In this document: piece by piece, positions 35,500-46,519 of the stretch
Layout of the letters: each line of letters opens with the position of its first letter
Numbering within the stretch: the stretch's first letter is position 1
Source: Imbricaverruca yamaguchii
Lineage: Eukaryota > Arthropoda > Thecostraca > Neoverrucidae
DNA length: 64,000 nt
Direction of reading: 5' to 3'
NCBI GenBank assembly: GCA_034440575.1
Contig: JAOTOL010001334.1
Coordinates: forward strand, 359,501-423,500
Made by a program: the position numbers and the translations under genes
Notes under the pieces: model-generated
What the model saw: only the letters and a program-made list of their open reading frames with translations
Database searches by the model: none
What the model was told of the DNA's origin: nothing

Positions 35500-35740
35500 A
35501 CTTGGTTGTACTGCTGTCAGTTGACAGTTGCGCTGCTATCAGTTGACGGTTGCACTATTGTCGGTTGACAGATGCACTGCCATCAGTTGACGGTTGGACT
35601 GCTGTCGGTTGACGGATGTACCGCCGTCAGTTGACGGCTGGACTGCTGTCTGTTGACAGCTGTACTGCCAGCAGCTGACGTTTGTGCTGCCGTCAGTCTC
35701 CGGTTGCACTGCTGTCGGTTGACCGATGATAGTTTAGCCG
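35500..35740. repeat. 22-bp minisatellite
   Basis: About ten units of the form CAGTTGACGGTTGCACTGCTGT, with GTTGAC cores spaced about 22 bp apart. Confidence 0.9.
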
Positions 35741-35744
35741 ATAG

Positions 35745-36435
35745 TTCCTCGCTCCGCTACGGTTTCTCTCCGCTTGTGTCAACTAGCCAATTAACTAGCT
35801 CCCTCGAATACCGCAGCATGGACACGGCCTTTTTCACATGCGCTCCGGTGCCTACCCCACGAGTGGTTCAGCCTTAGGCGGGTTGCGCGAGAGTTGTTTG
35901 CTGTGTACGTGTCACCACCGGCTACCACATCTGTGAGCATGCGCTGTGGGTGGCCGGCGTGGATTGTGAACGGCGTCTGTGAGCGCGTGCCTGTGATGCA
36001 CCGGCGGTCGGGCACTGTGAGGCGATCTTGTGAACGGTGCTTCTGAACGGCTCTTGCGGGAAGTCATCGCGAGCGGTTCTCGTGAGTAGATCTTGGCGAC
36101 TTTGTGCAGGGTTCTTGTGAGCGGTTCCTAGTCAACTTCTGCCCTGGGTGCAAGTCCGTGTCCACGAGTTCTGCCGGTGACCTGCACTCATCCATAGTCT
36201 TGGCCTCCAGGTAGGCTTTGGCGGAAATACGTCTACAATAGCAGTCAACCGTTCTAAATATATCTAACCACTGACTGGATGCATGCGGTGATTCTTCTCG
36301 TGCATCCCGTACAGCGTACACACTCGATTTGTGTGCAGTTGGAAAACACCCGAGCATTTTGCGCTGGTGTCAAAGTTCTCCTCTCGAGCGCGTGTAGCAA
36401 TTCGCAGAACGCCGTGTTGAAGTATGTGTTGCAAT
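35745..36435. other. No gene recognised
   Basis: Unique sequence with loosely repeated TGTGAGCG/TGTGAACG words at 35930-36130. No gene is seen. Confidence 0.45.
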
Positions 36436-36439
36436 AATA

Positions 36440-36640
36440 GTTGTGCAAGCGATACCTCATCTAGGTCGACGACTGCCTGCTCGCTAAGGGATGCCTCTTC
36501 TCAGTCGACGCCTGTCAGTTTCGCCAAGCGACGTCTCTTCTCAGTCGACGCCTACCAGTTTGCCAAGCGACGCCTCGTCCCAGTCGACGCCTGCCAGCTC
36601 GCCAAGCGACGCCTCGACTCAGGCGGCGCCTGTTAGCTCT
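36440..36640. repeat. 39-bp minisatellite
   Basis: Four to five units of CAGTCGACGCCTGCCAG, then CTCGCCAAGCGACGCCTC. Confidence 0.88.
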
Positions 36641-36644
36641 TCGA

Positions 36645-37315
36645 GCAGATCGCATCTACATCCGAGATGCGGTTATGCGGTAAAGTATCCGCCAACAGTG
36701 AGATGCAGTCATCGGAACTACGTTCAGTCTGATGCGTGCCCACAATTCAACTCAACGCGTGCCCACTTTCAGCTGCGGTCCTACTCTCCATTGACCTCTG
36801 CACCTGAGCATTCTTGCGTCCATTGTGTAACACATTTCCTACCTTGACCTTCAATTTTGAAGTAGATTTTGGGCGTTGACGGTCGCAGCTTCCGTACCAC
36901 AAAGCTAATTTTCCGCACGAAACGATGAGGACCTGCTGTCAAATCCGATCCACCTATCCCATGTGTTTATCTAAGCACTTCTATCTAGGGAGTTCGCCTC
37001 CTAAATTATATTGCTGATCCTTCATTATGTGTGTATGTGCACATATAGGAGTATAATTATCCATGTATGTCCGTGCGTGTATGCAAGTGTGTGTACCATA
37101 ATTCAGGTATGCGTGTGTGTCCGTGTGTATGCATGTGTCATTGTATATGTGTGTGTGTGCGCGCGCGTATGTATGTCTGTGTGTGCAGTGCTCTGTCTGT
37201 GGACGACGCGCGACATTGTGTGCACGCGGTGCGCGCGTGTCGTACGTGCAGGCCGGCCGGCAGCCACCCCGCTGGCGCAGGCCACAGTCGCCGCCTGACG
37301 CAATCTCAGATGGCG
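36645..37315. other. No gene recognised; GT-rich stretch at 37025-37200
   Basis: Unique sequence followed by a TGTGTGTATG-type degenerate GT microsatellite at about 37025-37195. Confidence 0.5.
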
Positions 37316-37317
37316 CT

Positions 37318-37321
37318 GCCG

Positions 37322-37360
<39 letters not shown>
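37318..37360. repeat. (CCG)n trinucleotide tract
   Basis: Fourteen CCG triplets with one CCA interruption. It is a smaller relative of the tract at 26797. Confidence 0.95.
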
Positions 37361-37361
<1 letters not shown>

Positions 37362-37369
37362 TCTCAGAT

Positions 37370-37825
37370 ACGGCCCCGGCCAGCGCATGACCCAATTACG
37401 GGCGTCCGCCGGCGCCCGCCACTCCGACATACCCTTGGGCTGAACTTGGGCGCGAGACGGCGCCGTCACCTGGCGTGCACGTGCTCAGGTCCCGCCGCCT
37501 GCACTGTGTCAACGCACGGCGGCCCTCGGCGCGCAAGCTGCCGCCTTCCGTAACCACCGCGGCGTGAAATCCAGACGGCTAACTCGCCATCAACCAGAAT
37601 GCATTGCGAAACGCAGCTCTCTCTCTCCCTCTCAAGCATGGAGCGGAGCGCATGGTGCAGAGTGTGGCCGACATCAGCATGCCATTACCGACCCGGGGCT
37701 GGGCAGTGTCAGCACGCCACCGTCGGCCAGGGTAGCATCAGCACGCAGGCACACAGGAACGCCGGCGAAAAGTGGAGAGGCCAGCGTCACTCTGCTCCAT
37801 AGGAGTAATGGCCCGCGCTTCATAG
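37370..37825. other. No gene recognised
   Basis: GC-moderate unique sequence. Nothing was recognised. Confidence 0.4.
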
Positions 37826-37829
37826 CCTA

Positions 37830-38080
37830 TGTCAGCACTTCATCACCGGACACGGACTGGGTCACCGGATCACCGGACACGGACAGGGCAGCATCAGTCT
37901 GCCATCAGAATGGACTAGACACCTACTGGATGACATCAGTCTGCCATCAGTATAGGCGAGGCACGGACTGGGTAACATCAGTATGCCATCAGTGTGGACT
38001 GGACACGGACTGGGTAACATCAGCATGCCATCAGTGTGGACTGAACAAGGATTGAGTAACATCAGCATGCCATCATCTGC
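37830..38080. repeat. 42-bp minisatellite
   Basis: Five units of CATCAGTATGCCATCAGTG, then TGGACTGGACACGGACTGGGTAA, with a 42-bp period. Confidence 0.92.
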
Positions 38081-38084
38081 GACC

Positions 38085-39535
38085 ACGAACACCCTGTTCT
38101 GCGACTGCAGCACAGGCGACCAGGCTCAGCACAAATCATTGACATTAGTGCTTCATTTGCTGTCAAACTCTGCAACGCAGTGCACCAGCTGCCTTGAAAT
38201 ATGAAGAAACAAGTGAGCAATGAGTGGCAGATGCTGATGTCAACTAGACGGTTTCTCTGGAACGTTCCAAAAGCGCAATGCCAAGCTTATTCGTCTCCTG
38301 TAGTTCTGTGCTACGATTATGGCCAACATTTAGTAGCCACAGAGTGTGGCGATAAAACAACAGAAGCATGTGAAGTGCGCTCCGGTGAATCGTCAAATCA
38401 TATGCGGAAATTTAATGGCGGAAATTTGATGAGGCAGTTAACTGTGAATGATAAAGCATAACTTCAACTGGTTACCTTAACGTTGTAAGGCTAAAACACG
38501 ACCCAATTGGTTCAAAGTACTGGTTCAGCAGCTTCAGATTTTAACCGAAGATGCACGCGTCTGCCGTTAATGGGTGTATGATGGCACTATGACCAAGATA
38601 ATATCGTGATTGCCCGACGTTACCGTAAATCGACTGTGACATTGCGCCGACGCGCTGTTATCCCATCCCTGGATCAATACGTTAATTAGTGCATTGCACT
38701 GATCCACATTTCGCTGCAGCATTCGTTTGAGTGATTGAGGCTTGGCTGTACGAGCTCTTGGTTTCACAAACCAAAGTACTTCGATACAAGGTGTTGACCC
38801 GAGCGGCGGACGTTTAATGCATTAGCTACATGAACCGATCCAAATCACATCTGGGCACATGCCCCCAGTACCCCCACCCTTGTTTACGCCCCTGCACCGA
38901 GTGGGGATGGATTATGTTGCAACAGTTATCTCTTACTTGCTCCTACCCCTCCTACTCGCCCGTGATCTTCAGTTGGCCTGTCTCATACTGCTACTACCCG
39001 TAGCACCGCGCGATTCCTGCGGCGCTTGACATGAATGCAGTCAGCGTGGGTCCAAGCGAAAATCTTAGTGTTATGGAAAATACAGCTCATATTCGTGAAC
39101 AAGAAAGATTCTTCAAGCTTTCACATGAACCCAGTTTTGTCCCATTTCAGTGGCATTTAAGATCGGAAATATCGTGTGGAAAACACGGAAGTTTCGCTGG
39201 AGCGCCTTCGGGACTGAGCAATTGGCCAGCCAATGTGACGTCACCGATTGCCAAACAATATTGGAAAGCCCCGGCCTACCCTGCGCTTGTTATGAAACGA
39301 AAACTTACTATTTGGCGATATGTGTGAGAGGCTAGCCTCTGCAAGCCGGCGATAGAGCTGTTTGGAAGCTAAGATATAAGTGGTATAAATGTAAATGAAC
39401 TTCACTTTTCACCATAATTATGAGCCACCAATGCATATTTGTTTCCAGTTTTTCAAGTTTACTATTCTCCAGTGGATGAAAGCATCATTTTATGAAAATA
39501 ACATACAAAAATACTTCCCAGCTCTACTCAGGTGA
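38085..39535. other. No gene recognised
   Basis: Unique sequence with several short open frames and no recognised family. Confidence 0.45.
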
Positions 39536-39539
39536 GCAA

Positions 39540-39590
39540 AATGACCTTAGTAGTCCACGCGCCCTTAAGCCCAAATAATCAATCAATCTA
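39540..39590 (+). mobile_element. 3' end of the short interspersed element, copy
   Basis: AATGACCTTAGTAGTCCAC then GCGCCCTTAAGCCCAAATAATCAATCAATC matches 110-176 in order. Confidence 0.65.
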
Positions 39591-39594
39591 CTCA

Positions 39595-39878
39595 GGTGAG
39601 GCACTGCCTTAGTGCCTTACATGGCCTCTGATTCAGACGCTGCATTACCACGGTGCTTAAACCAAAGCCATGTTCATACTGCCGCATTGCTTGGATCCGC
39701 AACACACCCTTAGCTACGCAGTGCTTTGATCCGGACCATAATTCCGTAGTGCTTGAACACGACCAATTCTTGTTCCGCCGCATTGCTCAGATGCAGGCGA
39801 CAGTCCCTACAGCCGCAGTGCTTTGACTTTGACAATAGGTGGGTCAGTGTCATGACGTGCGGTGCTGACGCCGGTGGC
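39595..39878. other. No gene recognised
   Basis: Unique sequence with loosely repeated GCATTGCT/GCAGTGCTT words. No gene was recognised. Confidence 0.4.
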
Positions 39879-39879
39879 G

Positions 39880-40610
39880 GTGGCGATACGGTAGCTGTAG
39901 CGGTGGCGACGGTGGCGGTAGCGATACGGTAGCTGTAGCGGTGGCGACGGTGGCGGTGGCGATACGGTAGCTGTAGCGGTGGCGACGGTGGCGGTGGCGA
40001 TACGGTAGCTGTAGCGGTGGTGCTGACGCCGGTGGCGGTGGTCGTGGTGGCTCCGGTGGCTCCGGTGGCTCCGGTGGCGGCGGTGGTGTCGGTGCGGGGT
40101 GCGGGGTGGCGGTGTCGGTGACTAGCGGTGGCGGTGTCGGTGCGGGGTGGCCGTGGCGCCGGTGGTAGTGCGAGGTGGCCGTGGCGCCGGTGTCGGTGCG
40201 GGGTGGCCGTGGCGCCGGTGGCGGTGCGGGGTGACAGTGGCGGTGGTGTCGGTGCGGGGTGGCAGTGGCGGTGGTGGCGGTGACTAGCGGTGGCGGTGTC
40301 TGTGCGGGGTGGCCGTGGGACCGGTGTCGGTGCGGGGTGGCCGTGGCGCCGGTGGCAGTGCGGGGTGGCCGTGGCGCCGGTGGCGGTGCGGGGTGGCAGT
40401 GGCGGCGGTGTCGGTGCGGGGTGGCCGTGGCGGTGGTGTCGGTGCGGGGTGGCCGTGGCGCCGGTGGCAGTGCGGGGTGGCCGTGGCGCCGGTGGCGGTG
40501 CGGGGTGGCAGTGGCGGTGGTGGCGGTGACTAGCGGTGGCGGTGTCGGTGCGGGGTGGCCGTGGCGCCGGCGGCGGTGCCGGTGCCGGTGCCGGTGCCAA
40601 CGGCGCAGTC
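39880..40610. repeat. GGTGGC-rich compound minisatellite
   Basis: It begins with four 38-bp units (GGTAGCTGTAGCGGTGG, then CGACGGTGGCGGTAGCGATAC). It continues as hexamer-based sequence of GGTGGC, GTGGCC, GGTGTC and GGTGCGGGGTGGCC words. The plus strand is strongly G-rich. Minus-strand frames of about 280-296 codons rich in Pro, Thr and His are array products. Confidence 0.95.
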
Positions 40611-40614
40611 CCAG

Positions 40615-41760
40615 TCGGTGAACCCGTGCGGGTCGCACCGATTGCCAGCGGAGCGCGCCGCGGCCCGGTCTCGTTGCTGTGTTGCGCAAGATGGCCGGCC
40701 CGGTATGAATCCAGGGCTAATCACCGCGCCCACCAAGGTCGCTCCAAGGTCACACTGCGTAGGTTTCCTGTTGCATTCACCGTGTAGGCGGTGGGCTCAA
40801 AGACTTGCAGGAGACTGACACGCAGGCCCTGCTAAAGCTGCGCTTATAAGTGCCTCTCGAGGTTCAGTGCGCGCTGGCCTAGGCTAGGGCCGAGCTTCGT
40901 CCAGCCGCATCAAATTGTAATTTGCAAGTAAAAAGCACGACTGAAAATCACGCTCAGCGCTGGTGCCAGTTTCACCAATAAAATACGTGCATTGAAAACC
41001 ATGCCGTTGAATTCCCCGTATTCAGCATATGCATTAATTACGTTTGAAATCGAAGACAAATTGTTCGCTGATGCATTTATTTATACCGAATAAATGCATG
41101 ATATGAGAGCATGCATTCATTCGCAATGCAAGCAGCACGACTTTAATTTTATCGACGGAAAAGATGGACAGTCCTTTCCGGTATGACAGCTTATCATGTA
41201 TCCTAAGATTTTACGTCCAAGGGGGTAACCCATTCCACTGGACTAAGAGTGGTTCCGCCCTTCTTATTTCGCGGGTTCGGCACCCCTCTGGTATTGTTTG
41301 AATATAGCTGCGATGTTTTGCCTATGGTGTATGCCTAGGAACCCTGGTAAAAAGCCAAGGGATTAACACCGTCTTGTTATGTGCTGCCAATGGTTAAGAT
41401 CTGGCATGCATGTGGATGGATTAGGTCCTCTCGCCATCCCACGTTCTAACGCCCGTGCTCCAACATACATTTTTTTAAATATCACCAAGACGTAGCCCGA
41501 GCATAAATGATTCTTGTAAATGTCTAGAACAGGAATAAACGTCGTATTCAACTATTAGAAACTGGGCTTCGATAGCACTACAGAGCATAACCGCTATGAC
41601 AAACAACGTAGCCGACGACAAGAACTAAGCATACCTTCAGTTCTTAGAAACAATTTATGACAAACAACTGATAAAATATGTTACGATAATCCACGATTGT
41701 TATATGCGAGTCGCGAAACTATTCTTATTGTTTCACCTACAGTCACACACAAATGTCGGC
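40615..41760. other. No gene recognised; inverted repeats at 41071-41122
   Basis: Unique sequence. At 41071-41081 and 41089-41099 there are 11-bp arms around 7 bases. The second arm can also pair (12 of 13) with 41110-41122, so two alternative hairpins share one arm. Confidence 0.5.
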
Positions 41761-41764
41761 GAGA

Positions 41765-42610
41765 GACACGGGTACGGGTATACTTCTGGACGGCGAGCCT
41801 ATCCCAGCTTAACCAACCGTGAAGTTTCTGGGCGTACAATGTGACAGCCGTCTAACATACAAACACCACACCAAGACACTTAGAGCAAAATGTTTTAAAT
41901 CCCTCAACCCACTGAAATGTATTGTTAAAATGTATTACGGCGCTGACCGTAAAACCCTGATGACATTTTACGAACTAGACTACGTGTGCCACGCGAACGA
42001 TGGCGCTTGTGCCAGCAATACGCGCACTTTGGATGCAATGCACCATTTATCACTGCATATTATTCCTGGTGCTTTCAGAACCTCACTGGGTGCGAGCCTG
42101 ACGACGAAGGCCAGTGAACCGCTGCTGGTGTGAGATGTAGGCTGTGGCAGTTTCCCACGCACCCTACCTACGACGCAATTTTTTCCACGCCACATTTTGG
42201 CACGTTTTTCCGATGGTCAGAATCAGAAGTCATTACCATTCTGTGTACGGATGCAGAACCTTTTTAAAAATAGCAGAGCGAGAATGCGCAAAGTGATGAA
42301 AGTACACAAACTACCGATTCCACCCTAGAACCTGGTTCCACCTCAAACTGACATATCATTGTCAGCCATGCACAATAGAGACATTCCGTCGGAATTGTGT
42401 CGGTCGAGAACGATTAACCATCTAGATTCCTACCAAGAACAGGCAAATATTTGTGCTGATGGCTCCAAGAGTACGACAGGAACAAGGTGTGCCTATCGTG
42501 TGCGGTGATACTGCTCGTTCGTTCAGTTTGCCTGCTTATGTCTCCGTTTATAGCTCTGAACTCGTTGCAATCGTGAAGACACTGGCATTTATAAATATTT
42601 ATAAGTGCGT
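41765..42610 (+). mobile_element. Jockey/I-like LINE fragment: RT end plus RNase H
   Basis: The plus strand reads LLDGEPIPA, then VKFLGVQCDSRLTYKHH, LRAKCFKSLNPLKCI, YGADRKTLMTFYELDY and IIPGAFRTSLGASL. This is the C-terminal part of a jockey/I-group reverse transcriptase (KFLGV-x-FDS-x-LT; WGAD-x-x-x-LL-x-xYR; GAFRTSP). About 300 bp later, in another frame, come ICADGSKSTTGTRCA and SLPAYVSVYSSELVAIVKT. These are the first aspartate block and the S-E-L-x-AI helix of RNase H. Frameshifts and stops show a dead copy. The DNA between the two blocks is diverged. Confidence 0.88.
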
Positions 42611-42614
42611 ATGA

Positions 42615-43100
42615 TTGTCTTTGACCCCCTTAGCAGCCTTCCGGCACTGACTGCATTTTATCCTGCACACTCCACTTGCAGCTCGGGACCACTTCTCTAT
42701 GATTACAAGTTACATACTTGCTAAACAGCAAAGGGCATGGAATAGAGAAAGCAACAACAAACTGCATGGAATGAAGCCACATCTGGGACCTTGGGCGCCA
42801 TGCCTGCATAGGTCCTGACAAGAGGCCATACGTTGTAGAATGCGCATCATGCACATCTACTCTACCCTTCGCTATCTCCTGTGTGAGGTGAAAAGACAGC
42901 GGCGCCTCTCCCTGCCCGGAAACCCTGACTGTGCGTCAAACATTACTCACATACCAGCACTTTTCACCAGAGCGCCGATTGCTTTATGAAAGAAACGCGG
43001 GCCGTTTGACATGAATACATTCTGAGAAGCAACTTATAAAATGTGCATTCTGAAAGTTTGTTCGGTTACTTGTCAACGATTGGATTTCAAACTACATATA
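42615..43100. other. No gene recognised
   Basis: Unique sequence between the LINE fragment and the SINE-like copies. Nothing was recognised. Confidence 0.4.
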
Positions 43101-43101
43101 C

Positions 43102-43148
43102 ATCCAGGTCGTCGGTTCGCCCTTAAGCCCAAGTAATCAGTCAATCAC
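43102..43148 (+). mobile_element. 3' end of the short interspersed element, copy
   Basis: CATCCAGGTCGTCGGTTCGCCCTTAAG then CCCAAGTAATCAGTCAATCA matches the 110-176 ending. It lies about 335 bp upstream of the FOXO exon. Confidence 0.55.
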
Positions 43149-43189
43149 CAACTGTGCAGCACCTGAGTACGAGTTTCGGGTGGAAATGG

Positions 43190-43237
43190 CCAAGCCTGGT
43201 CCAAGCACCCTAAAGCACAAATAACTGAATAACTAAG
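43190..43237 (+). mobile_element. 3' end of the short interspersed element, diverged copy
   Basis: TGGTCCAAGCACCCTAAAGC then ACAAATAACTGAATAACTAA resembles the same ending, directly after the copy at 43102. Confidence 0.45.
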
Positions 43238-43482
43238 GTTGATCCCCCAAAATACATTGGGGCGCATTTTCTCCTTCCCGCTGAGCAATGTTTATCCATG
43301 GGTAGCAGAACCCTTCGCGAGAGCCTTCCAAAAAGACATGCTACAAAACCTTGCCCTGTCGATCAGCTCCATTTTAACATGTGCATGTTCCAAGTGAAAA
43401 TCGTCCGACATCGCGGCTATGAGATCGATGCGCATCACCATCTCGACTGTGCGCTCTGACAACGGTGTTCGTCCTTCCCCAG

Positions 43483-44076
43483 AACTCGATCCGGCACAAC
43501 CTGTCGCTGCACAGTCGCTTCATCAAGGTGCAGAACGAGGGCACCGGCAAGTCCTCCTGGTGGATGATCAACCCGGACGCCAAGACGGGCAAGTGCACGC
43601 GGCGGCGCGCCACGCTCGAGACGTCCAAGTACGAGAAGAAGCGCGGCCGCGCCAAGAAGAAGGTGGACGCCATCCGCAACGGGCTGGAGCACACGCCGAG
43701 TCCGTCGTCGTCGCTGGGCGACGGCTTGGAGGGCCGCTACCCGGAGAGCCCGCTGCACCCGGCCCAGGCCGGCTTCCTGGCCGGCGACTACCGGCAGCGC
43801 GCCAACTCGACCGCCTCCTCGTGCGACCGGCTGTCGCCGGCGGTGGGCTGGCCGTACCGGCACCGACTCGACTCGTACCAGCAGGACCAGCTGGCCGAGT
43901 CGATGGACGGCGCCATCAAGTTCGAGCCGGGCGTGCCGCTGCCCTACCGCGGCATCAACGGCTACGGCATGTACTCCAGCCAGTTCTCGCCCAACGCACA
44001 CCCGCCGGCCCTGTTGCCTGGCCCAAGCGGACACCTGAGCCAGGAGGGCGACCACCCGAGCTACAACGGACTGCAG
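43483..44076 (+). CDS. foxo: FOXO forkhead transcription factor, exon 2 (partial gene)
   Basis: The 198 codons encode the C-terminal half of the forkhead DNA-binding domain and the region after it. Residues 1-10 ([10 protein letters not shown]) are recognition helix 3 and 24-37 ([14 protein letters not shown]) lead into wing 2. The basic cluster 52-60 (KKRGRAKKK) is the nuclear-localisation region. RQRANS at 104-109 is a canonical Akt site (RxRxxS) followed by SSCDRLSP, as in other FOXO proteins. FOXO acts downstream of insulin/PI3K/Akt and is held in the cytoplasm by 14-3-3 after phosphorylation. The exon begins after CCTTCCCCAG, at the AGWK/NSIRH junction where FOXO genes usually carry an intron, and ends at CTGCAG/GTGAGA. 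Both boundaries are phase 0. The wing-2 Akt site reads RRRATLETS, one residue shorter than the usual RRRAASMETS-type site. The preceding exon was not found. Confidence 0.96.
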
Positions 44077-44099
44077 GTGAGAACGGGCCCGCGGCTTTC

Positions 44100-44346
44100 C
44101 AACATCGCCAACACTACCAATGTCACCAACACCGCCAACACCGCCAACACCGCCAGCATCACCACCATCATGTAATATCATCACCACCATCACCACCATC
44201 ACCACCATCACCACCATCACCACCATCACCACCATCACCACCATCACCACCATCACCATCATCACCACCATCACTACCATCACCACCATCACTACCATCA
44301 CCACCATCACTGCCATCACTACCATCACTACCATCGCCACCATCAC
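44100..44346. repeat. AACACCGCC and CACCATCAC tandem repeats
   Basis: Nonamer AACACCGCC units run at 44108-44160, followed by CACCATCAC-type units to 44346. The block starts only about 25 bp after the exon 2 donor. In one frame it would encode poly-His and in another Ile-Thr-Thr repeats; neither has coding support. Confidence 0.95.
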
Positions 44347-44349
44347 CGT

Positions 44350-45248
44350 GCGGTAGTTGGCAAACGTGTCCTCCCAGTTATTTTTACGTGTGGATTGTCC
44401 TTCACATTTGAAGAAGACGGCCCCCTCTTCGACTTTAGACAGACCCTACTTACGTAGCCCACGTAACCAGAAGATGAACGAGCTGCTGGCATATGACTGA
44501 AGAGGATTGCTAGTTTCAAGTCTTTCAGGGCAGATGCGTTGTGTGGATAGTGATACGTTGCGTATTTACCAATTGCGATACATAACATGATCGAATAGTT
44601 TTGCGACACCCATTAATTCTAGTCATTCTGGCCGGCGTTATAACTAGATATAAGTATGGCAGTTTTGAAGAAAAAAGGATAATGGGACCATTAAAATATG
44701 TTCTCCATGCACAAACACAGCTTAATATGACAACTACGAATGAGCGGGATTTTCGGACTATGAACATGAAACATTGGTTCCTATGGATTATTTCGGTTGA
44801 ACTACATTGTTCGCAAAATAAAGTACACGAAGCATGAACGTCAACATTACTCCACAGATTCGCTAATTGTGTACACAACCTTAAAGTATGATCAGTATGT
44901 TAGCAGCTCTTCATGTCCGGCCGTCAGAGAGAATTCAACAATTATTTTGGATTGTGTGTAACTGCTATTGTCAATTGCCGTGGTAATGATAGCGGAAGTA
45001 CCAGCTCAGTAATAATAGCAAAACACAGCAGTTAAAGGGTTAATAACTAGAACAGAGGACACGTAAGTCAGCAAATAATGACAGTTAATCACATCTGGAC
45101 ATGCTTGTAATGTGCACTTTTGCTCTAATGGTTGGCATCTTCTTCACAACCATTGGGTTGGCTCAGATCCTTATAGTGATTGCTCAAAAGGGAGTGGATT
45201 GAACCATTTCAAAAGTATATAAAAGATTCCACGCATATATGTATATGC
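44350..45248. other. Intronic sequence, no gene recognised
   Basis: Unique AT-moderate sequence within FOXO intron 2. Confidence 0.55.

Positions 45249-45250
<2 letters not shown>

Positions 45251-45319
<69 letters not shown>
45251..45319. repeat. (AT)n microsatellite
   Basis: A TA run of about 60 bp within FOXO intron 2. Confidence 0.98.
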
Positions 45320-45320
<1 letters not shown>

Positions 45321-45324
45321 GCAT

Positions 45325-46515
45325 ATCGTATCATTGGTATTAAAACAATGTACTGCCATGCGAACACTTGACGGCACAAATGCCTTTTCATAACATGTCC
45401 AAACCTGAAAATGTAACTGAATATAAAATAGTGTTGCGATAATAACGTAAAATATTGCAGGACCTGCAAAGCTTGCGTTCAGCGCCTATTTTATGCAGTG
45501 AACACATCAACAGAAATACTGCTCGCATAACTGGACGATTATGTTTGCAACTTTGCCACCTGAATTGCGAGCGAATTAAATCTGAATGCGCTATGCCATT
45601 GCATAGAAAAGTTTGGGATGTCCTACAAGCAGCTGGTTATCGAAGTGCATACCGAAGCCGACTCATGCACGTATTAAAGGCGTCACAGCTGTACTACTAA
45701 GTCCGGAAAGGATGAAAAAGCATGGTGAGCAGTTGCAGCCCATGTGTTCAGAAACCGGATATACTCCACGCGAATGTTCTTCGCTACCATGTTGTTCCGC
45801 GAAAGGGGGCGTGCCGTAATTTTCTTTTTCTGTACTCCTTGCCTGGAAAGTTGGTCGGCTAAAAGTACCCGTGGCTATGGGTAACACATTTTCCCGCCTG
45901 TGGCACCGGTTCCACCATTGCATTCTCCAACCTTCTGCTCAGTTCTCTCATTGAGATATCATGCCTTTCAGTTAACTATACGACTATTGTTTTGCACGCA
46001 TTCTATTCATTCTCACGTTGTGATCTCTCGTTCCGTCCCCTCCTTGAGGTCTCCTACCTTTCTGCTGCGCCCTCTCGTCGAAATCTCCCACCTCGGCTCG
46101 CCCCGTCATTGATGTTCCCACAACCCCGCTAGCCCTCCCAATGGGCTCCGAGGTAGCCCATCCCTGGTTTTCCCTCCCACTGAGAGCTCTCAACTCCCCA
46201 CTCTGTTCCCTTCCCGCCCATTGCAGTCCTCCGGTGGACAGCTCGCTGCACATCTGAAATTTCTTTATGATGACCTATACATTTCTCGTCAGCTTGCGAT
46301 GCCAATAACTCAGACGGGTGTAATATCCCACTCTGGTGAAAGTAATACGAACAGACATAAAAGTTATTAATGTCTGCAGTTTGTAGAATTGCTCCGGACT
46401 TCCAGAGGCAATTTTGGATTTACTGGAGGGACGGCGATGGGTTTTATTGGCTGGCTGCGGCGGTGGCCAGTGACAGCTCGATCGCACCCACCACGGAGCT
46501 GTCGAGACGCACTTA
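45325..46515. other. Intronic sequence, no gene recognised
   Basis: Unique sequence that becomes pyrimidine-rich after about 45890. No gene is seen. Confidence 0.5.
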
Positions 46516-46519
46516 ACCA

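Noticed and set aside
39710..40689. Pro/His/Thr-rich minus-strand proteins of 279-296 codons
   Set aside because: They are readings of a GGTGGC-rich minisatellite on its complementary strand.
43419..44411. 330-codon open frame overlapping FOXO exon 2 in another phase, and a 303-codon minus frame
   Set aside because: Both are shadows of the GC-biased FOXO coding sequence extended by the stop-free CACCAT repeat. The FOXO frame matches the known family with correct splice phases.
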